Assembly (NCBI RefSeq): GCF_014193375.1
Contig: NZ_JACHZF010000007.1
Span: 104,289-168,288, forward strand
Origin: Halomonas campaniensis
GTDB taxonomy: Bacteria > Pseudomonadota > Gammaproteobacteria > Pseudomonadales > Halomonadaceae
Length of the DNA: 64,000 bases
Reading direction: 5' to 3'
The notes under the pieces were generated by a model. It did not search any database. It was not told the DNA's origin and saw only the letters and a program-made list of their open reading frames with translations. Shown here in pieces: positions 46,854 through 55,019 of the stretch. Both the position numbers and the translations under genes were made by a program. Each line of letters opens with the position of its first letter. Within the stretch, counting starts at the first letter, position 1.

Positions 46854-47131
46854 AGTGCATCCAGCAGCGACAGCTGGCTGACCGCCTCGCGCCCCTCGGG
46901 GCTCTGGTCGTCCACCTCCAGCACCTTGCGGAAGCCACGGGAGGCCTGGATGGTGGCCTCATCGCCGAGCCACATCAGGGCCTGGCCATGGTCGTCGGCC
47001 AGCTGATGCTTGAGGCCGCCGAACTGGGTGCCGATCTGCCCCCAGGCGCGGCTGAAGATCCAGTCGCCGAACATGTCCTGGTGGATGTGCACCAGCACAT
47101 AGTCGTGGTCGGTTTCCCAGCGAACGATCAT
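46850..47131 (-). CDS. WGR-like domain protein, 93 aa
   Basis: The N-terminal half reads RWETDHDYVLVHIHQDMFGDWIFSRAWGQIGT, which follows the WGR-domain pattern (aromatic-rich strands, then W-G-x-I-G, here WGQIG). WGR domains occur in PARPs, MolR-type regulators and many small bacterial proteins; by analogy it may bind nucleic acid, but nothing here shows that. The ATG at 47131 is inside the gap before pdxB and divergent from it. The stop codon lies in the arm of a REP-like element. Confidence 0.7.
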   Translation of the reverse strand: MIVRWETDHDYVLVHIHQDMFGDWIFSRAWGQIGTQFGGLKHQLADDHGQALMWLGDEATIQASRGFRKVLEVDDQSPEGREAVSQLSLLDAL

Positions 47132-47222
47132 TGAAGCTCCCGCGGTGCGCTGTGCCGGGCTTGGCGGCAGAGTGATAAGGTGTGGCGTATTGTAATTCCT
47201 TGCCGGAGCCGAACAAGCCGCC

Positions 47223-48386
47223 ATGAAGATTCTTGTCGATGCCGATGTGCCTGCCGCCGACCTCTGCTTCCGCGACCTGGGGGAGGTGGTCCGCCTGCCG
47301 GGGCGCGAGATCACGGCCGCTGCCCTGCGCGATATCGATGCCCTGGTGGTGCGCTCCATCACCCGGGTCGACGCGGCGCTGCTCGCCGAGGCCCGCCGGC
47401 TGCGCTTCGTCGGCACCTGCACCATCGGCACCGACCATATCGACCGCGACCTGCTGGCGACGCGCGGCATCGCCTTCGCCAGTGCGCCGGGCTGCAACGC
47501 CGAGGCGGTGGTGGACTACGTGCTCGGCAGCCTGGCGACCCTGGCCGAGCGCCAGGGGTGGACGCTGGCCGAACGGCGGGTGGGCGTTATCGGCGCCGGC
47601 AACGTGGGCGGGCGGCTGCTGCGGCGGCTCTCCGCCATGGGTATCGACTGCCTGGCCTGTGATCCGCCCCGCGTCGAGGCCGAGCGGGTCTCGCGCGAGG
47701 GCCAGGCGGCGTTCGTCGACCTGGAGACCCTGATCGACGCCTGCGACGTGCTCTGTCTGCATACCCCGCTGGTGCGCCAGGGACCCCATGCGACCCACCA
47801 CCTGCTGGGCGCCCAGGCGATCGCCGAGCTGGCCCCGGGCACGGTGCTGCTCAACGCCGGGCGCGGCGACTGCGTGGACGGCCAGGCGCTGCGCGGCCGG
47901 CTGGCCGGCGAGGGCGACATCACCGCGGTGCTCGACGTCTGGGAGCATGAGCCGGGCATCGACGCCGTCCTGCGCGACCTGGCCGAGATCGCCACGCCGC
48001 ATATCGCCGGCCACAGCCTGGAGGGCAAGCGGCGCGGCACCCACATGATCTACCGGGCGCTCTGCGAGCGACTGGGCCTGCCGACCCGGGTGAGCCTGGA
48101 AGACCTGCTGCCGGCCCCCCCGCTGCGCCGCCTGGAGCTGGGCCCGGGCCTTGAGCCCGAGGAGGCCCTGCGGCTCTGCCTCCGCGCCGTGCATGACGTG
48201 CGCCGCGACCACGACAGCCTGCTGCGCGAGAGCCGCCTCCAGGGCATGGCCAAGGGCTTCGACGCCTGCCGGGCGAGCTATCCCCTGCGACGCGAGTTCG
48301 CCGCCCTGGAGGTGGTCCTGGTGGCGCCCGATGAGTCCCTCGCCACCCTGCTGGCCGGCGCCGGGTTTCGGGTCACCCGGGGGTGA
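47223..48386 (+). CDS. pdxB: Erythronate-4-phosphate dehydrogenase
   Basis: Second step of the DXP-independent pyridoxal phosphate pathway. It is a D-2-hydroxyacid dehydrogenase: the Rossmann motif VIGAGNVGGRLLRRL is at about 121-136, catalytic Arg/Glu/His are in NAGRGDCVD, WEHEPGI and ATPHIAGHSLEGK. The family-specific N-terminus MKILVDADVPAA and RSITRVD are clear. Length is 387 aa with the PdxB C-terminal dimerisation domain. It ends at a strong hairpin shared with the opposite htpX side. Confidence 0.95.
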   Translation: MKILVDADVPAADLCFRDLGEVVRLPGREITAAALRDIDALVVRSITRVDAALLAEARRLRFVGTCTIGTDHIDRDLLATRGIAFASAPGCNAEAVVDYVLGSLATLAERQGWTLAERRVGVIGAGNVGGRLLRRLSAMGIDCLACDPPRVEAERVSREGQAAFVDLETLIDACDVLCLHTPLVRQGPHATHHLLGAQAIAELAPGTVLLNAGRGDCVDGQALRGRLAGEGDITAVLDVWEHEPGIDAVLRDLAEIATPHIAGHSLEGKRRGTHMIYRALCERLGLPTRVSLEDLLPAPPLRRLELGPGLEPEEALRLCLRAVHDVRRDHDSLLRESRLQGMAKGFDACRASYPLRREFAALEVVLVAPDESLATLLAGAGFRVTRG

Positions 48387-48410
48387 GTCGCCCGACGCTT
48401 ACTCCCGACG

Positions 48411-48442
48411 CAAGCGGGCCCGCCAATTGGCGGGCCCGCTTG
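48411..48442. terminator. Bidirectional terminator between pdxB and the htpX tail copy
   Basis: A 14-bp perfect stem CAAGCGGGCCCGCC with its complement around loop AATT, followed on the plus strand by TCTTTC. Confidence 0.8.
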
Positions 48443-48460
48443 TCTTTCAAGGTTCCCCGT

Positions 48461-48582
48461 CACTGCCGGTAGGCGGCTTCCTTGAGCGCGCGGATACGGC
48501 CGGTACAGGGAGCAGCGGCGGGGTGGCCCGCCGCTGATCGCCTCACTGGCGGTAGGCCGCTTCCTTGAGCGCCCGGATACGG
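48461..48582. repeat. Duplicated 3' end of htpX (two 39-bp copies)
   Basis: Segments 48461-48499 and 48544-48582 match at 36 of 39 positions, 83 bp apart. The second is the true end of htpX; the first is a displaced copy still encoding [12 protein letters not shown] and a stop on the minus strand. All three differences are synonymous third positions. The 44 bp between them hold a hairpin (AGCGGCGGG with CCCGCCGCT at 48514-48535). Confidence 0.9.
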
Positions 48583-49445
48583 TCATCCAGAGGCGGGTGG
48601 CTGGCGAACAGGCGCTCCATCAGCGACTGGGTCTGGCCCTTGGTGATGGCCATGGCGCGCAGGGTGTCCGGCATCTGGTCGGGCATCTCGGTCTCGGCCT
48701 TGAGGCGGGCCAGGGCGTTGATCATGGCCCCGGAGCCGGCGAGCTGGGCGCCGGCGGCATCGGCGCGGTACTCGCGGAAGCGCGAGAACCAGGCGACGAT
48801 CGCCGAGGCGATGATGCCGAACACGATCTCGGCGACGATCACCACCGCGAAGTAGCCCATGAAGCCCAGCCCCGCGCCGTCGGTGCGGCTCTTCAGGAAG
48901 CTGTCCACCAGGTGGGCCACCACCCGGGCGAAGAACATCACGAAGGTGTTCACCACGCCCTGGATGAGCGCCAGGGTCACCATGTCGCCGTTGGCCACGT
49001 GGCCGATCTCGTGGGCCAGCACCGCGCGCACCTCCTCCGGGCGCATGCGGTTGAGCAGGCCGGCGGAGACCGCCACCAGGGCGTCGTCCTTGTTCCAGCC
49101 GGTGGCGAAGGCGTTGGACTGCTGGGCGGGGAAGATGCCCACCTCGGGCGTCTTGATGCCGGCCTCCCGGGAGAGCTCCGCCACGGTGTCCACCAGCCAC
49201 TTCTCGGTGGCGTTGGAGGGCGTCTCGATGATCACCGTGCCGGTACTGCGCTTGGCCATCCACTTGGAGATGAACAGCGAGATCATCGAGCCGGCCATGC
49301 CGAACACGAAGCAGAAGATCAGCAGGGCGTTGAAGTTCATGCCCTGGCCGCGCAGGTAGCCCTCTACGCCGAGCAGGCGCAGGGTGATGCTGGCGACGAG
49401 TATCACCGCCAGGTTGGTGCCCAGGAAGAGCAGGATTCGCATCAT
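48543..49445 (-). CDS. htpX: Membrane protease HtpX (M48 metallopeptidase)
   Basis: A zinc protease of the inner membrane for envelope quality control. The zinc motif [11 protein letters not shown] gives His145, Glu146 and His149; the third ligand is in the [15 protein letters not shown] block. Two hydrophobic segments at the N-terminus (5-25, 38-58) and two in the centre (about 155-215) fit the family. Length is 300 aa. It lies 108 bp behind alaA on the same strand. Its 3' end is duplicated just downstream with synonymous changes. Confidence 0.96.
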   Translation of the reverse strand: MMRILLFLGTNLAVILVASITLRLLGVEGYLRGQGMNFNALLIFCFVFGMAGSMISLFISKWMAKRSTGTVIIETPSNATEKWLVDTVAELSREAGIKTPEVGIFPAQQSNAFATGWNKDDALVAVSAGLLNRMRPEEVRAVLAHEIGHVANGDMVTLALIQGVVNTFVMFFARVVAHLVDSFLKSRTDGAGLGFMGYFAVVIVAEIVFGIIASAIVAWFSRFREYRADAAGAQLAGSGAMINALARLKAETEMPDQMPDTLRAMAITKGQTQSLMERLFASHPPLDDRIRALKEAAYRQ

Positions 49446-49553
49446 GGGGTGGGGTCTCCATCAGTCGTCGGGGAAGGGGAGGGGGCCGCCCGGGGGGCGG
49501 CGTCCAGAAGCTGTTGCTTAGATACGGTCGGGGCGTTCGGGTTTCAAGCGGCG

Positions 49554-50783
49554 CTACTGGCGGTAGCGCGACAGGAAGCGGGCGAAACGGTCCAGGGCAT
49601 CCTCGAGCTGGTCGGCCCAGGGCAGGGTGACGATGCGCACGTGGTCGGGCTCCGGCCAGTTGAAGGCGGTGCCCTGCACCAGCAGGATCTTCTCCTGCAG
49701 AAGCAGGTCGAGCACCAGCTGCTGGTCGTCCCGGATGTTGAACACCTTGGGGTCGAGCCGCGGGAAGGCGTAGAGCGCCCCCTTCGGCTTGACGCAGCTG
49801 ACGCCGGGAATGGCGTTGAGCTTGTCGAAGGTGATGTCGCGCTGGGCCAGCAGGCGCCCGCCGGGCAGGATCAGGTCGTTGATCGACTGGTAGCCGCCCA
49901 GCGCGGTCTGGATGGCGTGCTGGGCCGGTACGTTGGCGCACAGCCGCATCGAGGCGAGCATGGTCAGCCCCTGGATGAAGTCGGCGGCGCGCTGCTTGGC
50001 GATAGCCCCGGAGAGGATCATCCAGCCGGAGCGGAAGCCGGCGCAGCGGTAGCTCTTGGAGAGCCCGTTCATGGTCACCACCAGCTGGTCCTCGCCGGCC
50101 AGCGCCCCGGTGGAGACGTGCTCGACCCCGTCGTAGAGAATCTTGTCGTAGATCTCGTCGGAGAAGACCACCAGGTCATGCTCCCGGGCGATCTCCAGCA
50201 GCTCGCGCACCACGGCCGGCGGATAGACGGCGCCGGTGGGGTTGTTGGGGTTGATGATCACGATGGCCCGGGTGTGAGCGGTCACCTTGGCGCGGATGTC
50301 GTCCAGGTCCGGTGCCCAGTCGGCCTGCTCGTCGCACAGGTAGTGGACGGCGTGGCCGCCGGAGAGGTTGGCGGCGGCGGTCCACAGCGGGTAGTCCGGC
50401 GCGGGGATCAGCACTTCGTCGCCGTCGTTGAGCAGGGCCTGCATGGCCATCACGATCAGCTCGGAGACGCCGTTGCCGATGTAGATGTCCTCGATGCCGA
50501 CGCCGGGAATCTCCTTGCGCTGGCACTCCTGCATGATCGCCTTGCGCGCCGAGTAGAGCCCCTTGGAATCGCAGTAGCCCTGGGCGGTGGGCAGGTTGCG
50601 CATCACGTCCTGGAGGATCTCCTCCGGCGCCTCGAAGCCGAACGGGGCAGGGTTGCCGATGTTCAGCTTGAGGATGCGCTGGCCCTCCTCTTCCAGGCGC
50701 TTGGCGTGGTCGAGCACCGGGCCGCGGATGTCGTAGCAGACGTTGTGCAGCTTGTGCGATTTCCGGATCGGGGTGGTGTCCAT
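49554..50783 (-). CDS. alaA: Pyridoxal-phosphate aminotransferase, AlaA-like (glutamate-pyruvate transaminase)
   Basis: A class I aminotransferase of 409 aa. The PLP lysine is Lys243 in NGLSKSYRCAGFRSGW; the NPNNPTGAVY and SDEIYDKI blocks bind the cofactor. The N-terminal KSHKLHNVCYDIRGPVLDHAKRLEEEG is characteristic of the E. coli AlaA (YfbQ) group, which makes alanine from pyruvate and glutamate. The neighbours htpX and msrB match the arrangement I know from Pseudomonas. The start ATG at 50783 is 42 bp behind the GTPase gene stop. Confidence 0.92.
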   Translation of the reverse strand: MDTTPIRKSHKLHNVCYDIRGPVLDHAKRLEEEGQRILKLNIGNPAPFGFEAPEEILQDVMRNLPTAQGYCDSKGLYSARKAIMQECQRKEIPGVGIEDIYIGNGVSELIVMAMQALLNDGDEVLIPAPDYPLWTAAANLSGGHAVHYLCDEQADWAPDLDDIRAKVTAHTRAIVIINPNNPTGAVYPPAVVRELLEIAREHDLVVFSDEIYDKILYDGVEHVSTGALAGEDQLVVTMNGLSKSYRCAGFRSGWMILSGAIAKQRAADFIQGLTMLASMRLCANVPAQHAIQTALGGYQSINDLILPGGRLLAQRDITFDKLNAIPGVSCVKPKGALYAFPRLDPKVFNIRDDQQLVLDLLLQEKILLVQGTAFNWPEPDHVRIVTLPWADQLEDALDRFARFLSRYRQ

Positions 50784-50825
50784 GTCGGTCGGTGTCCAGT
50801 GTCCAGGGCGGCGGGCGAAAACGGA

Positions 50826-51794
50826 TTATGCGGTGTGGCCGGCGTCGGCGTCATCCTCGCCAGGGGCGGGGGCGTCCACGGGCTCGGGTGGGATGTCTGC
50901 CGGGGTCTCCAGGGTCAGGCGGCCGAGCTTGCCGTCGCGCAGCTCGTGCAGCAGCACCTCGGCGCCGCGGTGCAGGTCGACCTCGCCGCCGGGACGCAGG
51001 CCGCCGCGCCGGGCGGCGATCTCGGCCAGTATCGCATGGCCGTCGAAGCCCGCCACGGCCAGCAGGTCGATCCGCGCCGGGCCGTCGGCCTCGACCCGCG
51101 CCGCGTCGGGGTTGGGCGTGTAGGCCGGCAGCGCCGTGAGCTTGTAGCGCGCGGTGAGGGCCTCGGGGTAGCGGCGGGCCAGCTCGGCGGCGGTGACCAC
51201 GGCCACGTCGACATAGTCGATGGCGGTGTCGCGGATGGCGCCGCTGGCGGCCAGGCGGTAGGCGCTGGCCTGGTCCTCGATCTTCGGCCACAGCACCCCG
51301 GGGGTGTCGATCAGCGCCACGCGCCCGCCGATGCGCACCTTCTGCTGGCGCTTGGTCACCGCCGGCTCGTTGCCGGTCCTGGCGATCGCCTTGCCGGCCA
51401 GGCCGTTGATCAGGGTCGACTTGCCGACGTTGGGAATGCCCATGACCATCACCCGCACGTCGCGGTCCGCGCGCACCTGGCCGGCCAGCTCGTGGCACAG
51501 CTTGGGGATGCGCTTGAGCTCCCGGGCCTGGGTGGTGGTCACCGCCAGGGCGCGCATGTCCGCCTGGGCGTCGAAGTGGGCCACCCACTCCCGGGTGCGC
51601 TCGGGGTCGGCCAGGTCGGCCCGGGAGAGGATCTTCAGCACCGGCTTGTGGCGGGTCAGCTCGGCCAGCATCGGGTTGGCGCTGGAATAGGGGAGGCGGG
51701 CGTCGAGCACCTCGATCACCACGTCGATCTCCGGCAGGGCCTCGAGGATCTGGCGGCGCGCCTTGTTCATGTGTCCCGGGAACCAGCCGAGCAT
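50826..51794 (-). CDS. ylqF: YlqF/RbgA-type ribosome biogenesis GTPase
   Basis: A circularly permuted GTPase, so the G motifs appear in the order G4-G5-G1-G2-G3: LSRADLAD (NKxD-like G4, here S-R-A-D) near residue 57, then GIPNVGKST (G1) at about 119-127 and DTPGVLWP (G3) near 163. The N-terminal WFPGHMNKARRQI is the YlqF signature. It probably acts in large ribosomal subunit assembly. The 322-aa length includes an acidic C-terminal tail. msrB lies upstream, separated by a hairpin. Confidence 0.9.
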   Translation of the reverse strand: MLGWFPGHMNKARRQILEALPEIDVVIEVLDARLPYSSANPMLAELTRHKPVLKILSRADLADPERTREWVAHFDAQADMRALAVTTTQARELKRIPKLCHELAGQVRADRDVRVMVMGIPNVGKSTLINGLAGKAIARTGNEPAVTKRQQKVRIGGRVALIDTPGVLWPKIEDQASAYRLAASGAIRDTAIDYVDVAVVTAAELARRYPEALTARYKLTALPAYTPNPDAARVEADGPARIDLLAVAGFDGHAILAEIAARRGGLRPGGEVDLHRGAEVLLHELRDGKLGRLTLETPADIPPEPVDAPAPGEDDADAGHTA

Positions 51795-51822
51795 GGGGGC
51801 CTCTCTTGGTCAGCCAATGAAA

Positions 51823-51852
51823 CGGCCGCCCATCTTAGCAGATGGGCGGCCG
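51823..51852 (-). terminator. Hairpin between msrB and the YlqF-type gene
   Basis: A 13-bp perfect stem CGGCCGCCCATCT with its complement around loop TAGC, followed on the minus strand by TTTCATT. It lies 20 bp after the msrB stop and 29 bp before the next start. Confidence 0.7.
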
Positions 51853-51872
51853 TGACAGGATGGCAGGCTCGG

Positions 51873-52274
51873 CTACTCGCCGGAGTGGAAGGACAGGGCC
51901 ACCGAGTTGATGCAGTAGCGCAGCCCGGTGGTGTCGGGCGGGCCGTCCGGGAACACATGGCCGAGGTGGGCATCGCAGCGGGCGCAGGTCACCTCGGTGC
52001 GCTGCATGCCGTGGGAACCGTCGGCGCGCTCCTCCACGCAGTGCCGGCCCAGCGGGCGATCGAAGCTCGGCCAGCCGCAGCCGGCATCGAACTTGTGCTC
52101 GTTCTCGAACAGCGGGGCGTGGCAGCAGACGCAGTGGTAGATGCCATGCTCCTCATGCACCCGGTAGTGGCCGCTGAAGGGAGGCTCGGTGCCGCGCTCC
52201 CGGGTCACGCGGAACTGCTCGGGCGTCAGCTGCTCACGCCATTCGGCCTCGCTCTTCTCGATCTTGCTGCGCAT
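51873..52274 (-). CDS. msrB: Peptide-methionine (R)-S-oxide reductase
   Basis: Reduces the R epimer of methionine sulfoxide, complementing MsrA. The zinc site is two CxxC pairs: Cys48/Cys51 in [10 protein letters not shown] and Cys97/Cys100 in [16 protein letters not shown]. The catalytic residue is Cys121 in [23 protein letters not shown] is the substrate region. The 133-aa protein has no signal peptide, so unlike MsrA here it is cytosolic. Its start is in the 178-bp gap before the tRNA cluster. Confidence 0.96.
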   Translation of the reverse strand: MRSKIEKSEAEWREQLTPEQFRVTRERGTEPPFSGHYRVHEEHGIYHCVCCHAPLFENEHKFDAGCGWPSFDRPLGRHCVEERADGSHGMQRTEVTCARCDAHLGHVFPDGPPDTTGLRYCINSVALSFHSGE

Positions 52275-52393
52275 GGCGTCTCTCCTCGTCGGGGTTTCGA
52301 CAGTCTCGCTTCATTCTGACACCGCGGGCGCGATGTTTTTCCATGACTTTCGCCCGGGCCGTCACGCGGGGTCAACGGGCCTCGGGGAGGCGC

Positions 52394-52422
52394 TTGACAG
52401 CCTTCGGGGCGCTCAGTAACAT
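52394..52422 (+). promoter_or_regulatory. Promoter of the tRNA-Glu/tRNA-Gly cluster
   Basis: A consensus -35 TTGACA at 52394-52399, a 17-bp spacer and TAACAT at 52417-52422, followed by a GC-rich ACGCGCC discriminator typical of stringently controlled stable-RNA promoters. The TAACATACGCGCC string recurs at the tRNA-Ser promoter (57081-57093). Confidence 0.8.
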
Positions 52423-52452
52423 ACGCGCCACCTCGACGAGGCGAGACATTGC

Positions 52453-52528
52453 GTCCCATTCGTCTAGTGGTCCAGGACACCGCCCTTTCACGGCGGGAAC
52501 AGGGGTTCGAACCCCCTATGGGACGCCA
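52453..52528 (+). tRNA. tRNA-Glu (anticodon TTC), copy 1
   Basis: A 76-nt cloverleaf with encoded CCA. The acceptor GTCCCAT pairs with ATGGGAC; the anticodon arm CCGCC-CTTTCAC-GGCGG shows TTC; the T arm is AGGGG-TTCGAAC-CCCCT. It is near-identical to E. coli tRNA-Glu. Confidence 0.97.
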
Positions 52529-52562
52529 CTCGACTCATCAAGGTGCCGGAGTGCAAGAAAGC

Positions 52563-52637
52563 GCGGGAATAGCTCAGTGGTAGAGCACAACCTTGCCAAG
52601 GTTGGGGTCGCGAGTTCGAATCTCGTTTCCCGCTCCA
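52563..52637 (+). tRNA. tRNA-Gly (anticodon GCC), copy 1
   Basis: A 75-nt cloverleaf with encoded CCA. The acceptor GCGGGAA pairs with TTCCCGC; the anticodon arm CAACC-TTGCCAA-GGTTG shows GCC. Confidence 0.97.
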
Positions 52638-52678
52638 TCTACCGTAAGGTAGGCGGAACAAGCTTCAAAGCTTATTGC

Positions 52679-52754
52679 GTCCCATTCGTCTAGTGGTCCA
52701 GGACACCGCCCTTTCACGGCGGGAACAGGGGTTCGAACCCCCTATGGGACGCCA
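52679..52754 (+). tRNA. tRNA-Glu (anticodon TTC), copy 2
   Basis: Identical to copy 1 over all 76 nt, including the encoded CCA; the flanking spacers differ. Confidence 0.97.
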
Positions 52755-52798
52755 CCTTCCGGCACGATCGCACGGCGATCGACAGCAGTGCGAGACCT

Positions 52799-52873
52799 GC
52801 GGGAATAGCTCAGTGGTAGAGCACAACCTTGCCAAGGTTGGGGTCGCGAGTTCGAATCTCGTTTCCCGCTCCA
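52799..52873 (+). tRNA. tRNA-Gly (anticodon GCC), copy 2
   Basis: Identical to the first tRNA-Gly over 75 nt, with encoded CCA. Confidence 0.97.
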
Positions 52874-52895
52874 TCTTCTGCCAAGAAGATCATGC

Positions 52896-52971
52896 GTCCC
52901 ATTCGTCTAGTGGTCCAGGACACCGCCCTTTCACGGCGGGAACAGGGGTTCGAACCCCCTATGGGACGCCA
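52896..52971 (+). tRNA. tRNA-Glu (anticodon TTC), copy 3
   Basis: Identical to copies 1 and 2 over 76 nt; only 22 nt separate it from the preceding tRNA-Gly. Confidence 0.97.
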
Positions 52972-52999
52972 CCTCGCTCGCGCCAGCGGTACTCGACAA

Positions 53000-53074
53000 G
53001 CGGGAATAGCTCAGTGGTAGAGCACAACCTTGCCAAGGTTGGGGTCGCGAGTTCGAATCTCGTTTCCCGCTCCA
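53000..53074 (+). tRNA. tRNA-Gly (anticodon GCC), copy 3
   Basis: Identical to the other two tRNA-Gly copies; the last gene of the cluster. I see no clear intrinsic terminator in the 200 bp before the ABC transporter gene. Confidence 0.97.
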
Positions 53075-53274
53075 TGTCGATGCCAGACTCCCGATAGCCA
53101 AGATTGCGGTCACTCCCCCCCTCTTTGATGATGTCTGCCGACGCGCAGGCGTTCTGCCGTGTCCGGCCGTCGCGCCCGGGCCCCGGTGACTTGAAGTCCC
53201 GCGGCATCGACCCAATATCCTTATGCCTTTGCGGCATGCCCGCACTCGAACCTCGAACCGACCAAGGATTGCCA

Positions 53275-54249
53275 ATGGCCGAACCGGCGCTGTCCATCCG
53301 TGGCCTGACCAAGGTCTACGGCAATGGCTTCCAGGCCCTCAAGGGCATCGACCTCGACGTCGCCGAGGGCGACTTCTTCGCCCTGCTGGGCCCCAACGGG
53401 GCCGGCAAGTCGACCACCCTGGGGGTGGTCTGCTCGCTGGTGCAAAAGAGCGCCGGCAAGGTGTCGATCTTCGGCATCGACATCGACACCGACTTCGCCC
53501 GCGCCAAGTACCACCTGGGCGTGGTGCCCCAGGAGTTCAACTTCAACCAGTTCGAGAAGGTCATCGATATCGTGCTGGACCAGGCCGGCTACTACGGTAT
53601 GCCGCGGCGCGAGGCGCTGCCCCGGGCCGAGGAGCTGCTGCGCGACCTGGGCCTGTGGGACAAGCGCAACGGTAGCGCGCGGATGCTCTCCGGCGGCATG
53701 AAGCGCCGGCTGATGATCGCCCGGGCGCTGATGCACCGCCCCCGGCTGCTGATCCTCGACGAGCCCACCGCGGGCGTCGACATCGAGCTGCGCCGCAGCA
53801 TGTGGGAGTACATGCGCCGCATCAACCGCGAGGAGGGCACCACCATCATCCTCACCACCCACTACCTGGAGGAGGCGGAGAGCCTCTGCCGCAACGTGGC
53901 GATCATCAACCACGGCGAGATCATCCGGAACACCAGCGTGCGCGACCTGCTCGCCGAACTGGATACCGAGACCTTCCTGCTCGACCTGGCCCACCCGGTC
54001 GAGGCCGCTCCCGACGTCGAGGGCTTCGAGGTCAGCCGGGTGGAGCCGGCCCAGCTGGCGCTGGTGGTGCATCGCGGCCAGCGCATCAACGACGCCTTCC
54101 GCTCCCTGAGCGAGCAGGGCATCGAGGTGGTCTCCATGCGCAACCGCGCCAATCGCCTCGAGGAGATGTTCGTCACCATGGTGGAGCAGGGCAACGATGC
54201 CCTGGATCGGGCGGCCGCCGCCGCCAGCGGAAAGGAGGCCCGCCCATGA
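53275..54249 (+). CDS. ABC transporter ATP-binding protein (YadG-like)
   Basis: The ATPase of an ABC-2 type exporter, 324 aa. Walker A GPNGAGKST is at 39-47, the signature LSGGM at 138-142, Walker B LILDEP at 159-164, and the switch histidine is in TTHYLEEAE. The C-terminal 90 residues are the usual accessory domain of this subfamily. The ATG at 53275 has AAGGA upstream; earlier in-frame codons read into the spacer. It overlaps the permease gene by 4 bp. The substrate is unknown; E. coli YadG/YadH are likewise uncharacterised. Confidence 0.92.
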   Translation: MAEPALSIRGLTKVYGNGFQALKGIDLDVAEGDFFALLGPNGAGKSTTLGVVCSLVQKSAGKVSIFGIDIDTDFARAKYHLGVVPQEFNFNQFEKVIDIVLDQAGYYGMPRREALPRAEELLRDLGLWDKRNGSARMLSGGMKRRLMIARALMHRPRLLILDEPTAGVDIELRRSMWEYMRRINREEGTTIILTTHYLEEAESLCRNVAIINHGEIIRNTSVRDLLAELDTETFLLDLAHPVEAAPDVEGFEVSRVEPAQLALVVHRGQRINDAFRSLSEQGIEVVSMRNRANRLEEMFVTMVEQGNDALDRAAAAASGKEARP

Positions 54250-55019
54250 GCCCGACGCAGATCGCCATCGCCCTCTGGACCCTGGTGGTCAAGGAGATCA
54301 AGCGCTTCACCCGGATCTGGCCGCAGACCCTGCTGCCGCCCTCCATCACCATGACCATGTACTTCATCATCTTCGGCAGCCTGATCGGCTCGCGCATCGG
54401 CGAGATGGACGGCTTCAGCTACATGGACTTCATCGTCCCCGGGCTGATCATGATGGCGGTGATCACCAACAGCTACTCCAACGTGGCCTCCTCCTTCTTT
54501 TCCAACAAGTTCCAGCGTTCCATCGAGGAGATGATGGTCTCGCCGATGCCCAACTGGGTGATCCTGCTGGGCTTCGTGCTGGGCGGCATGGCCCGCGGCC
54601 TGGGGGTCGGCCTGATCGTCACCCTGGTCTCGCTGTTCTTCACCCGGATCAGCGTGGCCCATCCGCTGCTCACGGTCGGGGTGGTAGTGCTCACCTCGGC
54701 GCTGTTCTCCATCGGCGGCTTCATCAATGCCCTGCTGGGCAAGAAGTTCGACGACATCTCCATCGTGCCGACCTTCATCCTCACACCGCTGACCTACCTG
54801 GGCGGGGTCTTCTACTCGATCTCGCTGCTGCCGGCGGTCTGGCAGGGCGTGTCGATGCTCAACCCCATCCTCTACATGGTCAACGTCTTCCGCTACGGCT
54901 TCCTCGGCGTCTCCGACATCCCGGTGGGCTGGGCGCTGGCCGCCATCGTCGCCTTCATCGCCGTGCTGTTCGGCGTCGCCCTGTGGATGCTGGAGCATGG
55001 CAAGGGGATCCGTTCATGA
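54246..55019 (+). CDS. ABC-2 type transporter permease (YadH-like)
   Basis: An inner-membrane permease of 257 aa with about six hydrophobic segments (for example MYFIIFGSLIGSRIG, FVLGGMARGLGVGLIVTLVSLFF and TPLTYLGGVFYSISLLP, the ABC-2 signature region). NKFQRSIEEMMVSPMPNW is the typical coupling loop. It overlaps the ATPase gene upstream and queF downstream by 4 bp each, so the three genes are one translationally coupled unit. Confidence 0.92.
   Translation: MSPTQIAIALWTLVVKEIKRFTRIWPQTLLPPSITMTMYFIIFGSLIGSRIGEMDGFSYMDFIVPGLIMMAVITNSYSNVASSFFSNKFQRSIEEMMVSPMPNWVILLGFVLGGMARGLGVGLIVTLVSLFFTRISVAHPLLTVGVVVLTSALFSIGGFINALLGKKFDDISIVPTFILTPLTYLGGVFYSISLLPAVWQGVSMLNPILYMVNVFRYGFLGVSDIPVGWALAAIVAFIAVLFGVALWMLEHGKGIRS

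Noticed and set aside
48597..52319. A 1240-codon plus-strand frame across htpX, alaA, the YlqF-type GTPase gene and msrB
   Set aside because: It crosses four recognised minus-strand genes and their spacers, has no motif, and reflects GC bias.
52453..53074. Alternating repeats resembling a repeat-spacer array
   Set aside because: The repeated blocks are complete tRNA genes with cloverleaf folds.
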